Shown here: positions 1-8,500 of the stretch, piece by piece | How the letters are laid out: every line of letters starts with the position of its first letter | Position numbering within the stretch: position 1 is the first letter of the stretch | DNA from: Magnetospirillum sp. SS-4 | GTDB lineage: Bacteria > Pseudomonadota > Alphaproteobacteria > Rhodospirillales > Magnetospirillaceae | DNA: 64,000 nt | Assembly (NCBI RefSeq): GCF_902729425.1 | Contig: NZ_CACVCH010000081.1 | Coordinates: 1-64,000, forward strand | Reading direction: 5' to 3' | Translations under genes and position numbers: made by a program | The notes under the pieces: model-generated | Databases searched by the model: none | Seen by the model: the letters and a program-made list of their open reading frames with translations, nothing else | Told to the model about the DNA's origin: nothing

Positions 1-273
1 TGCCCTGACACCATCAAGAGATTTCTTCGCGTTATTCCAACACTCTGAACTAGTGTCAAATATTGCTAACGATCGAGCTAAGTCAACATTACCATACATG
101 TCGATCACAATATGTGTGGTTACAATACCGTTTTGCGGCTTGAAATATGTCGATTCTCCGAACGCCGGACCACTCAGCGCGAGAATGGCTAGCCATGTTC
201 CAAGCGCCATCCGTAATCTCAGGAAATTTGAAACCGCGGCGAATTTTATCTTTCCGGAATTATGCGTGTGCAT
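1..273 (-). CDS. Secreted protein, N-terminal part only (runs off left edge)
   Basis: An open minus-strand frame runs from an ATG at 273 to the window edge without a stop (91 codons visible). The N terminus has basic residues and then a hydrophobic stretch, MALGTWLAILALSGPAFG, followed by ES. This looks like a signal peptide cleaved after AFG, so the product is probably exported. A second ATG at 210 would start right at the hydrophobic stretch; neither start has a convincing ribosome binding site. I do not recognise the visible mature part (it begins ESTYFKPQNGIVTTHIVID). Base composition is clearly less GC-rich than the core genes further right, in keeping with acquired DNA. The plus-strand ORF over the same bases is taken to be its shadow. 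Confidence 0.6.
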   Translation of the reverse strand, partial: MHTHNSGKIKFAAVSNFLRLRMALGTWLAILALSGPAFGESTYFKPQNGIVTTHIVIDMYGNVDLARSLAIFDTSSECWNNAKKSLDGVRA

Positions 274-416
274 TGGCGTACGGCCCCGCGTTGTACCGCG
301 ACCATGCGGCACCAAGCATTCTATAGCGTACGAATGTACAATGCACGCAAAAATAACGCGTTTAAATTGTTTAAGTCGCGGAAAAGTGCCTGAGTGGTTG
401 TTGCTGTGCTGATGCG

Positions 417-569
417 TTATGCGGTTTCAAGTGTTTTCTGAAGGCGCCTCAAGATGTTGCCTGTCGCGCGCCTCATTTTAATGACGTTTAACTCACGCAA
501 TGCCTTTTGAACAATTGGTGTCTGAAGTTTATACGTTATCAATATTCTAACGATTTCAACGTCTGACAT
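417..569 (-). CDS. Small 50-residue basic protein, unknown
   Basis: A 50-codon minus-strand ORF starts at the ATG at 569, preceded by a strong AAGGAGG ribosome binding site (about 4 bases away), and ends with TAA at 417. The product begins MSDVEIVRILITYKLQTP and is Lys/Arg-rich towards the C terminus (KMRRATGNILRRLQKTLETA), with amphipathic helical character. No family is recognised. It lies upstream of and in the same orientation as the truncated secreted-protein gene at 1-273, from which it is separated by about 140 bp of AT-rich DNA. The near-perfect Shine-Dalgarno site is the main reason to call it. It could equally be a leader peptide or the remnant of a larger gene. Confidence 0.5.
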   Translation of the reverse strand: MSDVEIVRILITYKLQTPIVQKALRELNVIKMRRATGNILRRLQKTLETA

Positions 570-773
570 GGGGCCTCCTTATGTAGGCATGGCTGTGATG
601 GAACCTGCTATCGATGTGGGTACGGTTCCCATCAAAATCAAGATCCGCGTGGCAGGGCTGCTTTGAGTTGATTGGACCGCAGGCGAACGAATGGGAAATC
701 ATCTCCTTCGCTCTCTCATAGCGCCAGCGGTGGCAGGATAATTTCGGGCAAGCGACCAAAAATTAACTGGCGG

Positions 774-795
774 TGGTTGCGTGCCCCCGCAACCA
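774..795 (+). other. Displaced 3' end of initiator tRNA / candidate attachment site
   Basis: Bases 782-795 (TGCCCCCGCAACCA) match the 3' end, with CCA, of a bacterial initiator tRNA-fMet, but the rest of the tRNA is absent upstream. The 8 bases CGCAACCA at 788-795 also occur inverted (TGGTTGCG) at 774-781, giving a hairpin with a 6-base loop. A strong terminator follows 8 bases later. The simplest reading is that an element integrated into the 3' end of tRNA-fMet, restored the tRNA at its far end, and pushed the original 3' end and terminator to here. The tRNA match is from memory of the consensus, not a computed alignment. Confidence 0.5.
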
Positions 796-801
796 GATCA
801 T

Positions 802-836
802 AACCCCTTGAAACTTAACCGTTTCAAGGGGTTTTT
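802..836 (+). terminator. Rho-independent terminator
   Basis: A perfect 11-bp stem (CCCCTTGAAAC at 804-814 with GTTTCAAGGGG at 821-831) has a 6-base loop and is followed directly by TTTTT; flanking A/T pairs extend the stem to 13 bp. No intact plus-strand gene lies directly upstream, so it is probably the original terminator of the tRNA whose 3' end is at 782-795. Confidence 0.9.
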
Positions 837-869
837 CGTGTCCAACTCACCCCGCCGCCGCCAAGCCCG

Positions 870-1358
870 GGTAAGCACAGGGTAAGCAGCCCAGCGCAAG
901 CCCCTGCACGAAGGGGCAAGGTCATGCGTACCCGTCCGGGGAAGGCCACCTACCGCGCGCCCGCGTGATCTGAGTATCCCCCCGGTGACGGCCGCCTGTT
1001 CGAGCGGCCCTTGGTCTGAGATTCTGCCAGCCTGATTGGCGTTGGTGGTGGCGGATGTGTCCACAAATTCGTTTATGGACAGAAGTTCGGTTGTTCGGCG
1101 CCGGAACCGGTCATGGCCTGAACCGCTGAAACGGGAGATCGTCGCGGCGACGTTCGAGCCTGGGGCCTTGGTCGCGGCGGTGGCGCGCCGCTATGAGGTC
1201 AATGCCAATCAACTCTTCGGCTGGCGGAAGCTCTTTGGTCCGCCTGGGCTCGACACGATGGCGCCGGGCTTGGTGCCGGTGGTGCTGACGGTGGAGCCGC
1301 AACCGGAGCCACATCCCGTCGCGCGCGATGATCGGATCGAGATCGAACTGGCTGGCGG
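870..1358 (+). mobile_element. IS66-family remnant (left end and most of the accessory gene tnpA)
   Basis: The sequence GTAAGCACAGGGTAAGCAGC at 870-889 resembles the GTAAGC-type ends of IS66 elements and is followed by about 190 bp of leader. From 1075 an ORF encodes a typical IS66 TnpA: basic N terminus, a helix-turn-helix with PLKREIVAATFEPGA, then NANQLFGWRKLF, then the region leading to RIEIELAGG. It breaks off there, where IS66 TnpA normally continues for about 20 residues, and joins IS5-type sequence. TnpB, TnpC and the right end are missing. The left boundary is an estimate. Confidence 0.65.
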
Positions 1359-1650
1359 CTATCGTAAAGATAATCGGCTGTTTGTCGATGCGGTCTTGTG
1401 GATCGCGAGAAGTGGATCGCATTGGCGCGAGTTGCCAGAGGTGTTCGGCAACTGGAACAGCGTGTTCGCACGCTACAATCGTTGGGCCAAGAACGGCGTC
1501 TGGGAGCGGGTCTTCCAGGCACTTTCCGGTGATCCCGACTTCGAATACGTCTTGATGGACTCGACGATCATCCGCGCTCATCAGCACAGTGCCGGAGCAA
1601 AAGGGGGGATGCGCAGGCGGAAGCCATTGGCCGTTCCCGGGGCGGGCTGA
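1075..1650 (+). pseudogene. Chimeric ORF: IS66 TnpA fused in frame to an IS5-family transposase fragment
   Basis: One open frame starts at the ATG at 1075 (MDRSSVVRRRNRSW). About 95 residues are IS66 TnpA with its helix-turn-helix. It then passes without a stop into an IS5-type (IS427-like) transposase, beginning DNRLFVDAVLWIARSGSHW and running through a WNSVF/RWAKNGVWERVF segment to the IIRAHQHSAGAKGG region. The IS5 part lacks its N terminus. At 1599-1608 is an AAAAGGGGGG run where the transposase frame changes by -1, so this frame ends in unrelated residues at 1650. IS5/IS427 elements are known to use programmed -1 frameshifting, so the shift itself may be ancestral. Neither transposase can be functional. 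Confidence 0.75.
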
Positions 1651-1818
1651 CGACCAAGGTGCATACCTTGACTGACGCCTTGGGCAACCCGGTTCGCTTC
1701 ATCTTGACCGGTGGAAACGAGGCCGACTGCACTCAAGCACTGCCCCTGATTGAAGGTATTCCCACCGAGGCTGTGCTTGGTGACAAGGGCTACGACACCG
1801 ATGCCATCGTGAACGCCG
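1359..1818 (+). mobile_element. IS5-family (IS427-like) remnant, both ends missing
   Basis: The first part (to about 1605) is in the frame of the chimeric ORF. After a -1 shift the transposase continues as EAIGRSRGGLTTKVHTLTD, then DALGNPVRFILTGGNEADC and ALPLIEGIPTEAVLGDKGYD, ending near 1818 in VNAAT. Both terminal inverted repeats and the C-terminal catalytic part of the DDE domain are absent. The right break coincides with the stop codon of parD on the other strand, which suggests that a deletion joined this remnant to parD and removed the parE toxin gene. Confidence 0.7.
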
Positions 1819-2064
1819 CTACCCGGCATGCCTGGCCCGCATGCCCTTCAGGAATGCCTCGTTATCGAACGGCACCGGCGCGCCGGATTCCTCCCCGACG
1901 ATGAGCGCGTCCTGCAAGGCCTTCACCTTGGCTTCGTGCTCCTCCAGCAGCCGCAGCCCCGCCCGCACCACATCGCTGGCCGAACCGAAGCGGCCGGTCT
2001 GAACCTGAGCATCGATGAAATCGGCGAAATGGTCGCCGAGCGAAACCGACGTGTTGCGCGCCAT
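1819..2064 (-). CDS. parD: ParD-family antitoxin, orphan
   Basis: The 81-residue product has the ParD layout: an N-terminal ribbon-helix-helix DNA-binding part (MARNTSVSLGDHFADFID, then GRFGSASDVVRAGLRLLEE) and a C-terminal toxin-binding tail ending NEAFLKGMRARHAG. It is full length for the family. ParD normally neutralises the ParE gyrase poison and represses its own operon. The start has a very good AAGGAGG ribosome binding site 6 bases upstream and a plausible promoter. The partner parE, expected to overlap or follow the stop at 1819, is missing; an IS5 remnant lies there instead. It may be non-functional, or may act on a ParE encoded elsewhere. Confidence 0.85.
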   Translation of the reverse strand: MARNTSVSLGDHFADFIDAQVQTGRFGSASDVVRAGLRLLEEHEAKVKALQDALIVGEESGAPVPFDNEAFLKGMRARHAG

Positions 2065-2116
2065 GTGGCACCTCCTTGGCTGATGCCAATATATACCATT
2101 CTTTGGTACCCGACAA
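2065..2116 (-). promoter_or_regulatory. parD promoter and probable operator
   Basis: On the minus strand, TTGTCG (2111-2116) and TATATT (2088-2093) are spaced by 17 bases, giving a reasonable sigma-70 promoter. An inverted repeat TTGGC-TGAT-GCCAA at 2076-2089 overlaps the -10 edge and precedes the AAGGAGG site; it is a likely autoregulatory operator of the type used by ParD proteins. Confidence 0.5.
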
Positions 2117-2140
2117 AGACACCAAAAGAGAGATCGGCAC

Positions 2141-2266
2141 CTATGGACCTGCCGCCAGCCGTCGCAATTCCGCCAGGGCGTCGGCGATCTCGTGCCCCTT
2201 GGTTTCGATGGTGTCCATCAAATCCGACGGCGTGCGCGTATCCACCTGCGGCACCAGGATGAACAT
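2141..2266 (-). CDS. Small 41-residue ORF, possibly a truncated or start-less gene
   Basis: The ORF starts at the ATG at 2266 and encodes MFILVPQVDTRTPSDLMDTI followed by a helical tail ending LAELRRLAAGP. The same frame stays open upstream as GDETVSQQSDVV, and 8 bases before the GTA codon of that stretch there is an AAAAGGAG ribosome binding site. One reading is therefore that the gene originally started with GTG, now mutated to GTA. It lies on the same strand as parD, upstream of its promoter. No family is recognised. Confidence 0.35.
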   Translation of the reverse strand: MFILVPQVDTRTPSDLMDTIETKGHEIADALAELRRLAAGP

Positions 2267-2411
2267 TACCACGTCAGATTGCTGAGATACCGTTTCGTCT
2301 CCTTTTCAATGGCCGCCCAAGCCTTTTTCAAAGCAGCCTCTGTGTGCGGCAGTCAGGCGGGAAGCGACCTCAAAAAAACGGCAAGGTTCCGTTTGCCGCA
2401 ACGATCATGCG
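2266..2411 (-). other. Degenerate coding-like stretch
   Basis: Three minus-strand frames each carry protein-like pieces. One starts at an ATG at about 2408 (MIVAANGTLPFF) and stops at a TTTTTTTGA run. The next continues as FEVASRLTAAH. The third reads ALKKAWAAIEKETKRYLSN and ends with a TAA that overlaps the ATG at 2266. If two single-base frameshifts are allowed, one protein of about 45 residues would result. This looks like a decayed small gene, but the case is weak. Confidence 0.25.
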
Positions 2412-2417
2412 TCGTGA

Positions 2418-3806
2418 TCAGCCGGGGGGAGTGAGGCTCTTGCATGTGGAATAGGATTGCGGCGGGTTGCCGCAGTACTGGGCGTTATAGGCCTCGCACG
2501 AGGTGACGCCGGTGGTGGACGGGCAGGCGTTGTTGTCGTGGGTGGCGCAGAATGCCGCCGCCGCCGCCTCGCACTTGCAATTGCCGGACGAGGTGTAGCT
2601 GTAGTCCAGGCGCGTCTGGATGCAGACCGCCTTGCGCTGGCAGACGCCGTTGTCGTCGGTGCACCAGATCCTGGCGCACTGGTCCAGCGCGTCCTGCGGC
2701 TTGACCTGGCCGGGGCTGGCGGCGATCAGGCGCAGGGCGCAGGCGGCGCGCAGGTCCATCAGTTCGTCGGCGACGAGGTTGTCGTCGGTGTAGGCGACGG
2801 GAGCGGCGTCGGCCTTGCCTTCCGACTTGGGAGTGTCGCCGGGACAGGACTGGTAGGTGGTCACGTCGGGATGGTTGGTGGCGACCCAGGGAATGGCGGT
2901 GCCGCCGGGCGGCGCGTAGGTGCCGACCGTGCCGGGCTTGACCGTGCCCATGCCGGTGATGGCGGCCCAGCTCGCCAGGGCATCCGAGCCCGCCACCTGG
3001 AGCGGCTGGGTAACCTGGGCGTCCGACCTCGGCGGATCGAGCAGCAGGTTGACCATCGGCTGATCGTAGCCGGGCGAGAAGAAGCCGGTGGTGGCGGCGA
3101 TGTAGTTGCTTTGCCCCGAGCCGGGCGCGGCGATGGGGTGCACGTCGACGATGGTTTCGTACCGCACCGGGTCGGAAATCCCGACCCGCTGCAACACGGT
3201 CGACCAGCGCGCCATGGTGAAGTTGCTGAGGTAATCGGCGCTGCACAGGGCGTCGCTCGGCGGATAATTGAGCAGCATCACCGCCTTCTGGTTGACCAGG
3301 GGCAGGCCGAGCGGCAGATAGAACGCCCAGGGCGAGGCGCTGGTGGCCGAGGCCGGGTCCCAGCAGCCGGACTTGTCCTGGCAGCCGAGCGCCCCGCTCC
3401 ACCCCAGCCCGGCATTGCCGATGAAGCCGGTCAGCATCGGACCGTAGCCGGCCAGCGCCTTCACCACCGCCGGATCGGAACTGGTCATGGTGATGGTGGC
3501 GGCGGTGGTTCCGTTCGTTGTCACCGAAACGTCGGCCTTCAGCCCGTCGCGCTGGAGCGAGGCCTGGGTGAATTGCAGGATGGATTGCCCCAACGTCTGG
3601 GGAAATCCGGTCTTGGCCTTGTAATAGGCCGGCATCGCCGGGTCCTGGGCGTTGGGGTAGTAGTGGATCAGGTTGGGATCGCTCAGGGTGACGACCACCT
3701 GATCGGCGCAGGCCGTCAGGGCCGTCAGGGGCGTCAGGGCGGCGAGGCACAGGCAGGCACACACCAGGACGCGGCGGACCCTGCCCAGGACGGACGCGAT
3801 CTTCAT
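2418..3806 (-). CDS. Secreted Cys-rich protein, probable lipoprotein, unknown function
   Basis: The 462-residue product has an N-terminal basic and hydrophobic export signal. Around residues 30-33 the sequence LTAC followed by ADQ fits a lipobox, so the mature protein may be lipid-anchored at Cys33; a plain signal peptide is the alternative. The middle is rich in Gly/Ala/Thr and aromatic residues with few charged ones. The last 100 residues hold about a dozen cysteines (ARIWCTDDNGVCQRKAVC, then NCKCEAAAAAFC and later pairs), suggesting a disulfide-bonded domain. No known family is recognised. A GGAGGGGG ribosome binding site precedes the ATG at 3806. The gene stands alone between the accessory region and the signalling cluster. 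Confidence 0.75.
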   Translation of the reverse strand: MKIASVLGRVRRVLVCACLCLAALTPLTALTACADQVVVTLSDPNLIHYYPNAQDPAMPAYYKAKTGFPQTLGQSILQFTQASLQRDGLKADVSVTTNGTTAATITMTSSDPAVVKALAGYGPMLTGFIGNAGLGWSGALGCQDKSGCWDPASATSASPWAFYLPLGLPLVNQKAVMLLNYPPSDALCSADYLSNFTMARWSTVLQRVGISDPVRYETIVDVHPIAAPGSGQSNYIAATTGFFSPGYDQPMVNLLLDPPRSDAQVTQPLQVAGSDALASWAAITGMGTVKPGTVGTYAPPGGTAIPWVATNHPDVTTYQSCPGDTPKSEGKADAAPVAYTDDNLVADELMDLRAACALRLIAASPGQVKPQDALDQCARIWCTDDNGVCQRKAVCIQTRLDYSYTSSGNCKCEAAAAAFCATHDNNACPSTTGVTSCEAYNAQYCGNPPQSYSTCKSLTPPG

Positions 3807-4187
3807 GGTTTCCCCCTCCCCATTCTTCGGCTCCTCTCCCGCCTCTGATCGTGATTAGCAATTAACTAGACGCCGCCACATCGGAAGATAGTTGGGTGCC
3901 AATCCGCAATCATTGAGGGATGATTTGTCTTGTTCGATTATTATTGTACATCACATCCATGTCGTCAGCAATCCGACAGGAGCAACGCCCTCGCATATCG
4001 CTTTCGCCATGGTCGGTGCGCGAGGGGTGGGCGGCCCCAACCGAAAGGCCTGGACCTGTGAGCGCAACCTCTTTCCGCGACTACCCAAGTGTGCTTAATT
4101 AATCTCCAAATAGGCGGGACGCGCCGGCCGCCGAAGCCGGCCGGAATAGATAATAATACGATCAGGAACACGGCAGAGAGAGGCTTC
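3807..4187 (+). other. Intergenic region between divergent genes
   Basis: These 381 bp contain no gene I can support. The left part is AT-rich (around 3850-3960). Near 4117-4143 there are two GCCGGC-type palindromes forming a weak hairpin, followed by TAATAAT about 30 bases before the next gene, a possible -10 element. It should hold divergent promoters for the secreted protein and for the signalling cluster. Confidence 0.5.
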
Positions 4188-5516
4188 ATGACCAAATCCC
4201 CCGTTGGCACGATCAATCTGGAAAGCCTGATGAGTCGGGCGAACATCCTGTTCACGAGCGGCTACCGGTTTCGTGGGGATCTGCATGTCGGCAATCTGGA
4301 GAAGAGCTTCGCCGCCGTAAGCGGGAACATCGAGAAATTCCAGCACAAGATGCGGTTCCGGGCCCAGAACGACTTCGACTGGATTCATGCCGGCGGTCAC
4401 GACACGCGGCTTCGGGTGATCGACGCCGACGACCTCGACCACGAGTTCAAGGAACTGTGCCGCCACAGCCTGTCCCTGCTCGACGGCGGCAACCATTGTC
4501 CCATGGTGCTGACGGTGATCCGCGACCGCGGCCGGCCGCACGACTTCATCGTCGCCCAGACCAGCGAGCACACCTATGTGGACGCGCGAAGCGCCGAGAC
4601 GGTGTTCAACCTGATCATCGACCACTACAACGCGCTGTGCCGGGGCGATGAGGCCCGTCAGGCCGAGGTGCTGGACGCCGCCCGCCGGATCAGGACCCTG
4701 CCGGCCGCCGAGATGGTCGAGATCCTCACCGCCGACGGCTATGACCGCGACGCCCATATGGAGGGGCTGGCCGCCTATCCCGTCGCCGACGTCGGCGAAT
4801 ACGCCATCCCGCTCGACATGGTTCCGGCCTGCCTCGAGGAATACAAGAAGCGGCGTTTCGCTCCGGTCATGCGCTTCTTCAAGCTCGGGAAGTTGGTCGA
4901 CCGGTGCCGCGCCAAATACCCCGAACTGACCCAGAACGCGGTGGCCTGCGCCGCCCTGTCCAAGGGCTTCTACAACCTGAACCTGAAGACCCGGGGCGCG
5001 CCGGACCAGCACGTCATCAGCTTCAAGATGCTGTCCGACCTGCTGAAGCCGGAACTGCGGGAGCAGTACAGCGGCAACTACATCGCCTTCGTGCCGACCA
5101 GCGTCGACGGTCACCTGCCGATCGAAGAGATGGCGAAGGCGATTCACGACCGCATCCGCCACTTCAAGGACAGCAAGCTCGACGCCACCATCTTCAATCT
5201 GGTGGAAGAGGCGGTTGACGCCGCCCAGGTGGGAACCGCCAACGACCCCCTGTCGTTCGTGGTGACCAACTGGAACAACTACCGCTATCTCAATCAGGCC
5301 GAGTACCTCCACGGCTGCCAGTCGGTCCGTCACCAGAGCGGCGTCAACATCGAGCCCAAGGATGTGTTGGGGGCGGTGCTGGTCAACCGGCCGATCCTGG
5401 TGATCAACATGTCGGCCAAGGACGAACTGTGCCTGTCGTTCTTCCCCTCGCTCCGCGCCGAGGCGGAAAACCTGGCGGCGGCCGACGAGATCGCCGCCGT
5501 GATCGAGCAGGCCTGA
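4188..5516 (+). CDS. HxxxD-motif acyltransferase/condensation-like protein
   Basis: The 442-residue product (from the ATG at 4188, AGAGAGG upstream) carries H128-T-Y-V-D132 in the context QTSEHTYVDARSAETVF. This resembles the active-site HxxxD of the chloramphenicol acetyltransferase/condensation-domain/wax-ester-synthase superfamily, where the His is the general base for acyl transfer. Length and overall pattern (two halves of 200-odd residues, no membrane segment) also fit. The C-terminal DFGWG-type motif of plant-type members is not seen, so the assignment is to the fold only. A longer frame back to 4089 is open, but its extra residues have no ribosome binding site and look non-coding. It is the first gene of the signalling cluster, 69 bp before the giant kinase, and may modify a cluster partner or make a signal molecule. 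Confidence 0.6.
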   Translation: MTKSPVGTINLESLMSRANILFTSGYRFRGDLHVGNLEKSFAAVSGNIEKFQHKMRFRAQNDFDWIHAGGHDTRLRVIDADDLDHEFKELCRHSLSLLDGGNHCPMVLTVIRDRGRPHDFIVAQTSEHTYVDARSAETVFNLIIDHYNALCRGDEARQAEVLDAARRIRTLPAAEMVEILTADGYDRDAHMEGLAAYPVADVGEYAIPLDMVPACLEEYKKRRFAPVMRFFKLGKLVDRCRAKYPELTQNAVACAALSKGFYNLNLKTRGAPDQHVISFKMLSDLLKPELREQYSGNYIAFVPTSVDGHLPIEEMAKAIHDRIRHFKDSKLDATIFNLVEEAVDAAQVGTANDPLSFVVTNWNNYRYLNQAEYLHGCQSVRHQSGVNIEPKDVLGAVLVNRPILVINMSAKDELCLSFFPSLRAEAENLAAADEIAAVIEQA

Positions 5517-5585
5517 TTTTCCGGAGCGTCCGGCGGCGGCCCCGCCCTCGCCGGACCTCGTCCAATCCGTTCAGCAGGATCGCCC

Positions 5586-8500
5586 GTGCACGCATTATCG
5601 AACTACCAGCTGCTGGAAGAGATCTACGGCTCCGGCCACACCCGCGTCTGCCGGGCGCTCAGCCTCGCCGACCAGCAGCCGGTGATCTTGAAGATCCTGA
5701 GCGGCGAGACGGTCCATTCCGACGTCTACGCCCAGTACCAGCACGAATTCGAGGTTACCCGGTCGCTGGCCGACATCGAGGATGTGATCAAGGTGCGCGC
5801 CCTGGAAGCGGTGCAGGACACCGTGATGATCGTCGAGGAGGATATCGGCGGCCAGTCCCTGGCGAGGACGCTGCAATCCGGCCCGGTTGGGCTGGAGGAA
5901 GGGTTGGACTTGGCGGCGCGCGTCGCCCATGTCCTCGGCCAGATCCACCAGCACCGCGTCATCCACAAGGACTGCACTCCCGCCAACATCATCTGGAACC
6001 GCGAGAGCGGGGCGCTCAGGATCATCGATTTCGGCATCTCGTCGCAGTTGAGCCAGGAACGCCTCGACTTCCAGAACGTCAACCAGCTGGAAGCCAACCT
6101 GGCCTACGCCTCGCCGGAACAGACCGGCCGGGTCAACCGCAAGCTGGACTACCGTTCCGACCTTTATTCCCTCGGCGTCACGCTCTACCAGATGTTCACC
6201 GGTTCGCTGCCCTTTCTGGCGCGGGCGGGGATCGAGCTGGTGCATGCCCATATCGCCCTGATGCCGCCCGCGCCGCACGAGATCGCGCCCGATCTCCCCC
6301 GTCCGCTGTCGGACATCATCATGCGCCTGATGGCCAAGATGGCCGACGACCGCTACCAGAGCGCCTGGGGGCTGGAACACGACCTTCGCCGCTGCTTGGA
6401 TTCGCTCCGGCGGACCGGCGGCATCGCGCCCTTCGACCTGGGGGAAAAGGACGCTTCCACCCGGCTGCAAATTCCGCAGAAGCTGTACGGCCGCCAGATG
6501 GAAACCGCCGCCATCATCGCCGCCTTCGAACGCGCCGCCATGGGGCCGGCCGAGCTGCTACTGGTCAGCGGCTTCTCCGGCACCGGCAAGAGCGCCCTGG
6601 TGCATGAGGTGCACAAGCCCCTGACCGAGCGGCGCGGCAGCTTCATCTCGGGCAAGTTCGACCAGTACCAGCGCGACGTGCCCTTCCATGCCTGGAAGAT
6701 GGCGTTCGAGGAGCTGTGCAGTCTTTTGCTGAAGGAGGACGAGGCCTCGCTCGCCCGCTGGCGCGACCGCATCGCCGGGGCGCTGGGGAGCATCGGCAAG
6801 GTGGTGGCCGAGGTGATCCCGTCCATCGAACTGATCGTCGGACCGCAGCCCGAGGTGCCGCCGCTCGCCGGCGAACAGGCGCTGAACCGCCTGAACTACG
6901 CCTTCGCCAATTTCCTGAAGGCGCTGTGCGTCAAGGACTTCCCCCTGGTGGTGTTCATCGACGACTGGCAATGGGCGGATTCCGGCTCGCTGTCGCTGCT
7001 CAGATCGGTGATGGCGGACAAGGAGATCCGCCATCTGCTGCTGATCGGCGCCTATCGCGACAACGAGATCCACACCGCTCACCCGCTCAGCCTCGCGCTC
7101 GACGACATCGGCAAGGCGGAAGGCCGGATGACCACCATCGAGCTGCCGCCGCTTGGAACCGCCGACGTGCGCGACCTGGTGCGCGACACCTTGAACGACG
7201 CGCCCGGAATCGAGGACGTCGCCCGCGTGATCCATGGCAAGACCCGGGGCAATGCCTTCTTCACGGTGCAACTGCTGACCGATTTGTACGAGACCTCGGT
7301 GATCCGCTTCAGCCAGGAGGACTGGCGCTGGGTGTGGCGGCAGGCCGACATCGAATCGCGCGACATCTCGGGCAACGTCGTCGACCTGATGACGGTGAAG
7401 ATCGGGCGGCTGCCGGAAAAGGTGCAGCGGACCCTGATCCACGCATCTTGCATCGGCGACCGCTTCGAGCTGTCGACCCTGGCCGCCATCCTGGAGAAGC
7501 CGGCGCACCTGGCGGCGGCCGAGCTGGAAGTGGCGTTGCAGGAAGGCATCCTGGTGCCGGTCGGGCTCAACTACCGCATCGCCCGGCAAAAGGGCAACAC
7601 CGCCAACGTCACCTACCAGTTCGTCCATGACCGGGTGCGCCAGGCGGCCCAGGGCATGCTGGAACCCAGCGCGGCGGAACGGATTCACTTCGACATCGCC
7701 AACAAGTGGCTGTCGGAGTTTTCGGAGGAGGAGCAGGAACTCCGCATCTTCGACATCGCCAACCAGTTCAACGCCGGCCGCAACCACATCGCCGCCCCCG
7801 ACCAGCGCACCCGGCTGGCGATGATCAACTTGCGGGCCGGCCGCCGCGCCAAGAGCGCCACCGCCTATCCCACGGCGCTTCACTACCTGCAAACCGCCAT
7901 GGAGCTGCTGCCCGGCGATTGCTGGACCTCCCTGCCGGCCGATACGGCCGAGCTTTACCTGCTGGCCGCCGAGGTCGCCTTTCTGACCAAGGACTACCCG
8001 GCGATGGAAGGATGGGTGGACACCTATCTCGCCCACCGCGCCGCGCCGCTGGACCGGGTCGGCGCCCACAAGATCCGCATCATGGCCTATGTCGCCCAGA
8101 ACCGCCTGTCCGAGGCGGTGGCGGTGTCGCTGCACGCCCTGGATCTGGTGGGGGTGCCGCTGCCCGACGCGCCGACCGGCGCCGAGGTGATGGAGCAGCT
8201 GACCCGGACCATCGGCATGCTGTCGGGCAAGAGCATGGACGAATTGCTGAACCTGCCCGCCATGACCGACCCGGACCGGCTGGCCGCCATGGACCTTCTG
8301 GGGCTGGCGCTGCCGCCGGCCTACTGGACGTCGCAGGAACTGCTGGCGCTGGTGGTGTTCCAGATGGTGCAGCAGACCGTGCTGCACGGCCATTCGCCCA
8401 ATGCCGGCTATGGCTTCTCGTGGTGGGGCATCATCGACTGCGCCATCCTCGGCAATATCGAGGAGGGATGCGCCTTTGGCACCTTCGCCATCGATCTGGC

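Noticed and set aside
53-412. 119-residue plus-strand ORF at the left edge
   Set aside because: It is antisense to a frame with a clear signal peptide, has no ribosome binding site and no protein-like pattern.
556-759. 67-residue minus-strand ORF
   Set aside because: No ribosome binding site, His/Arg-rich low-complexity composition, and it overlaps the better-supported start of the 50-residue ORF.
3892-4102. Short plus-strand ORFs in the 3,807-4,187 gap
   Set aside because: No ribosome binding site, no recognisable pattern, and likely promoter DNA.
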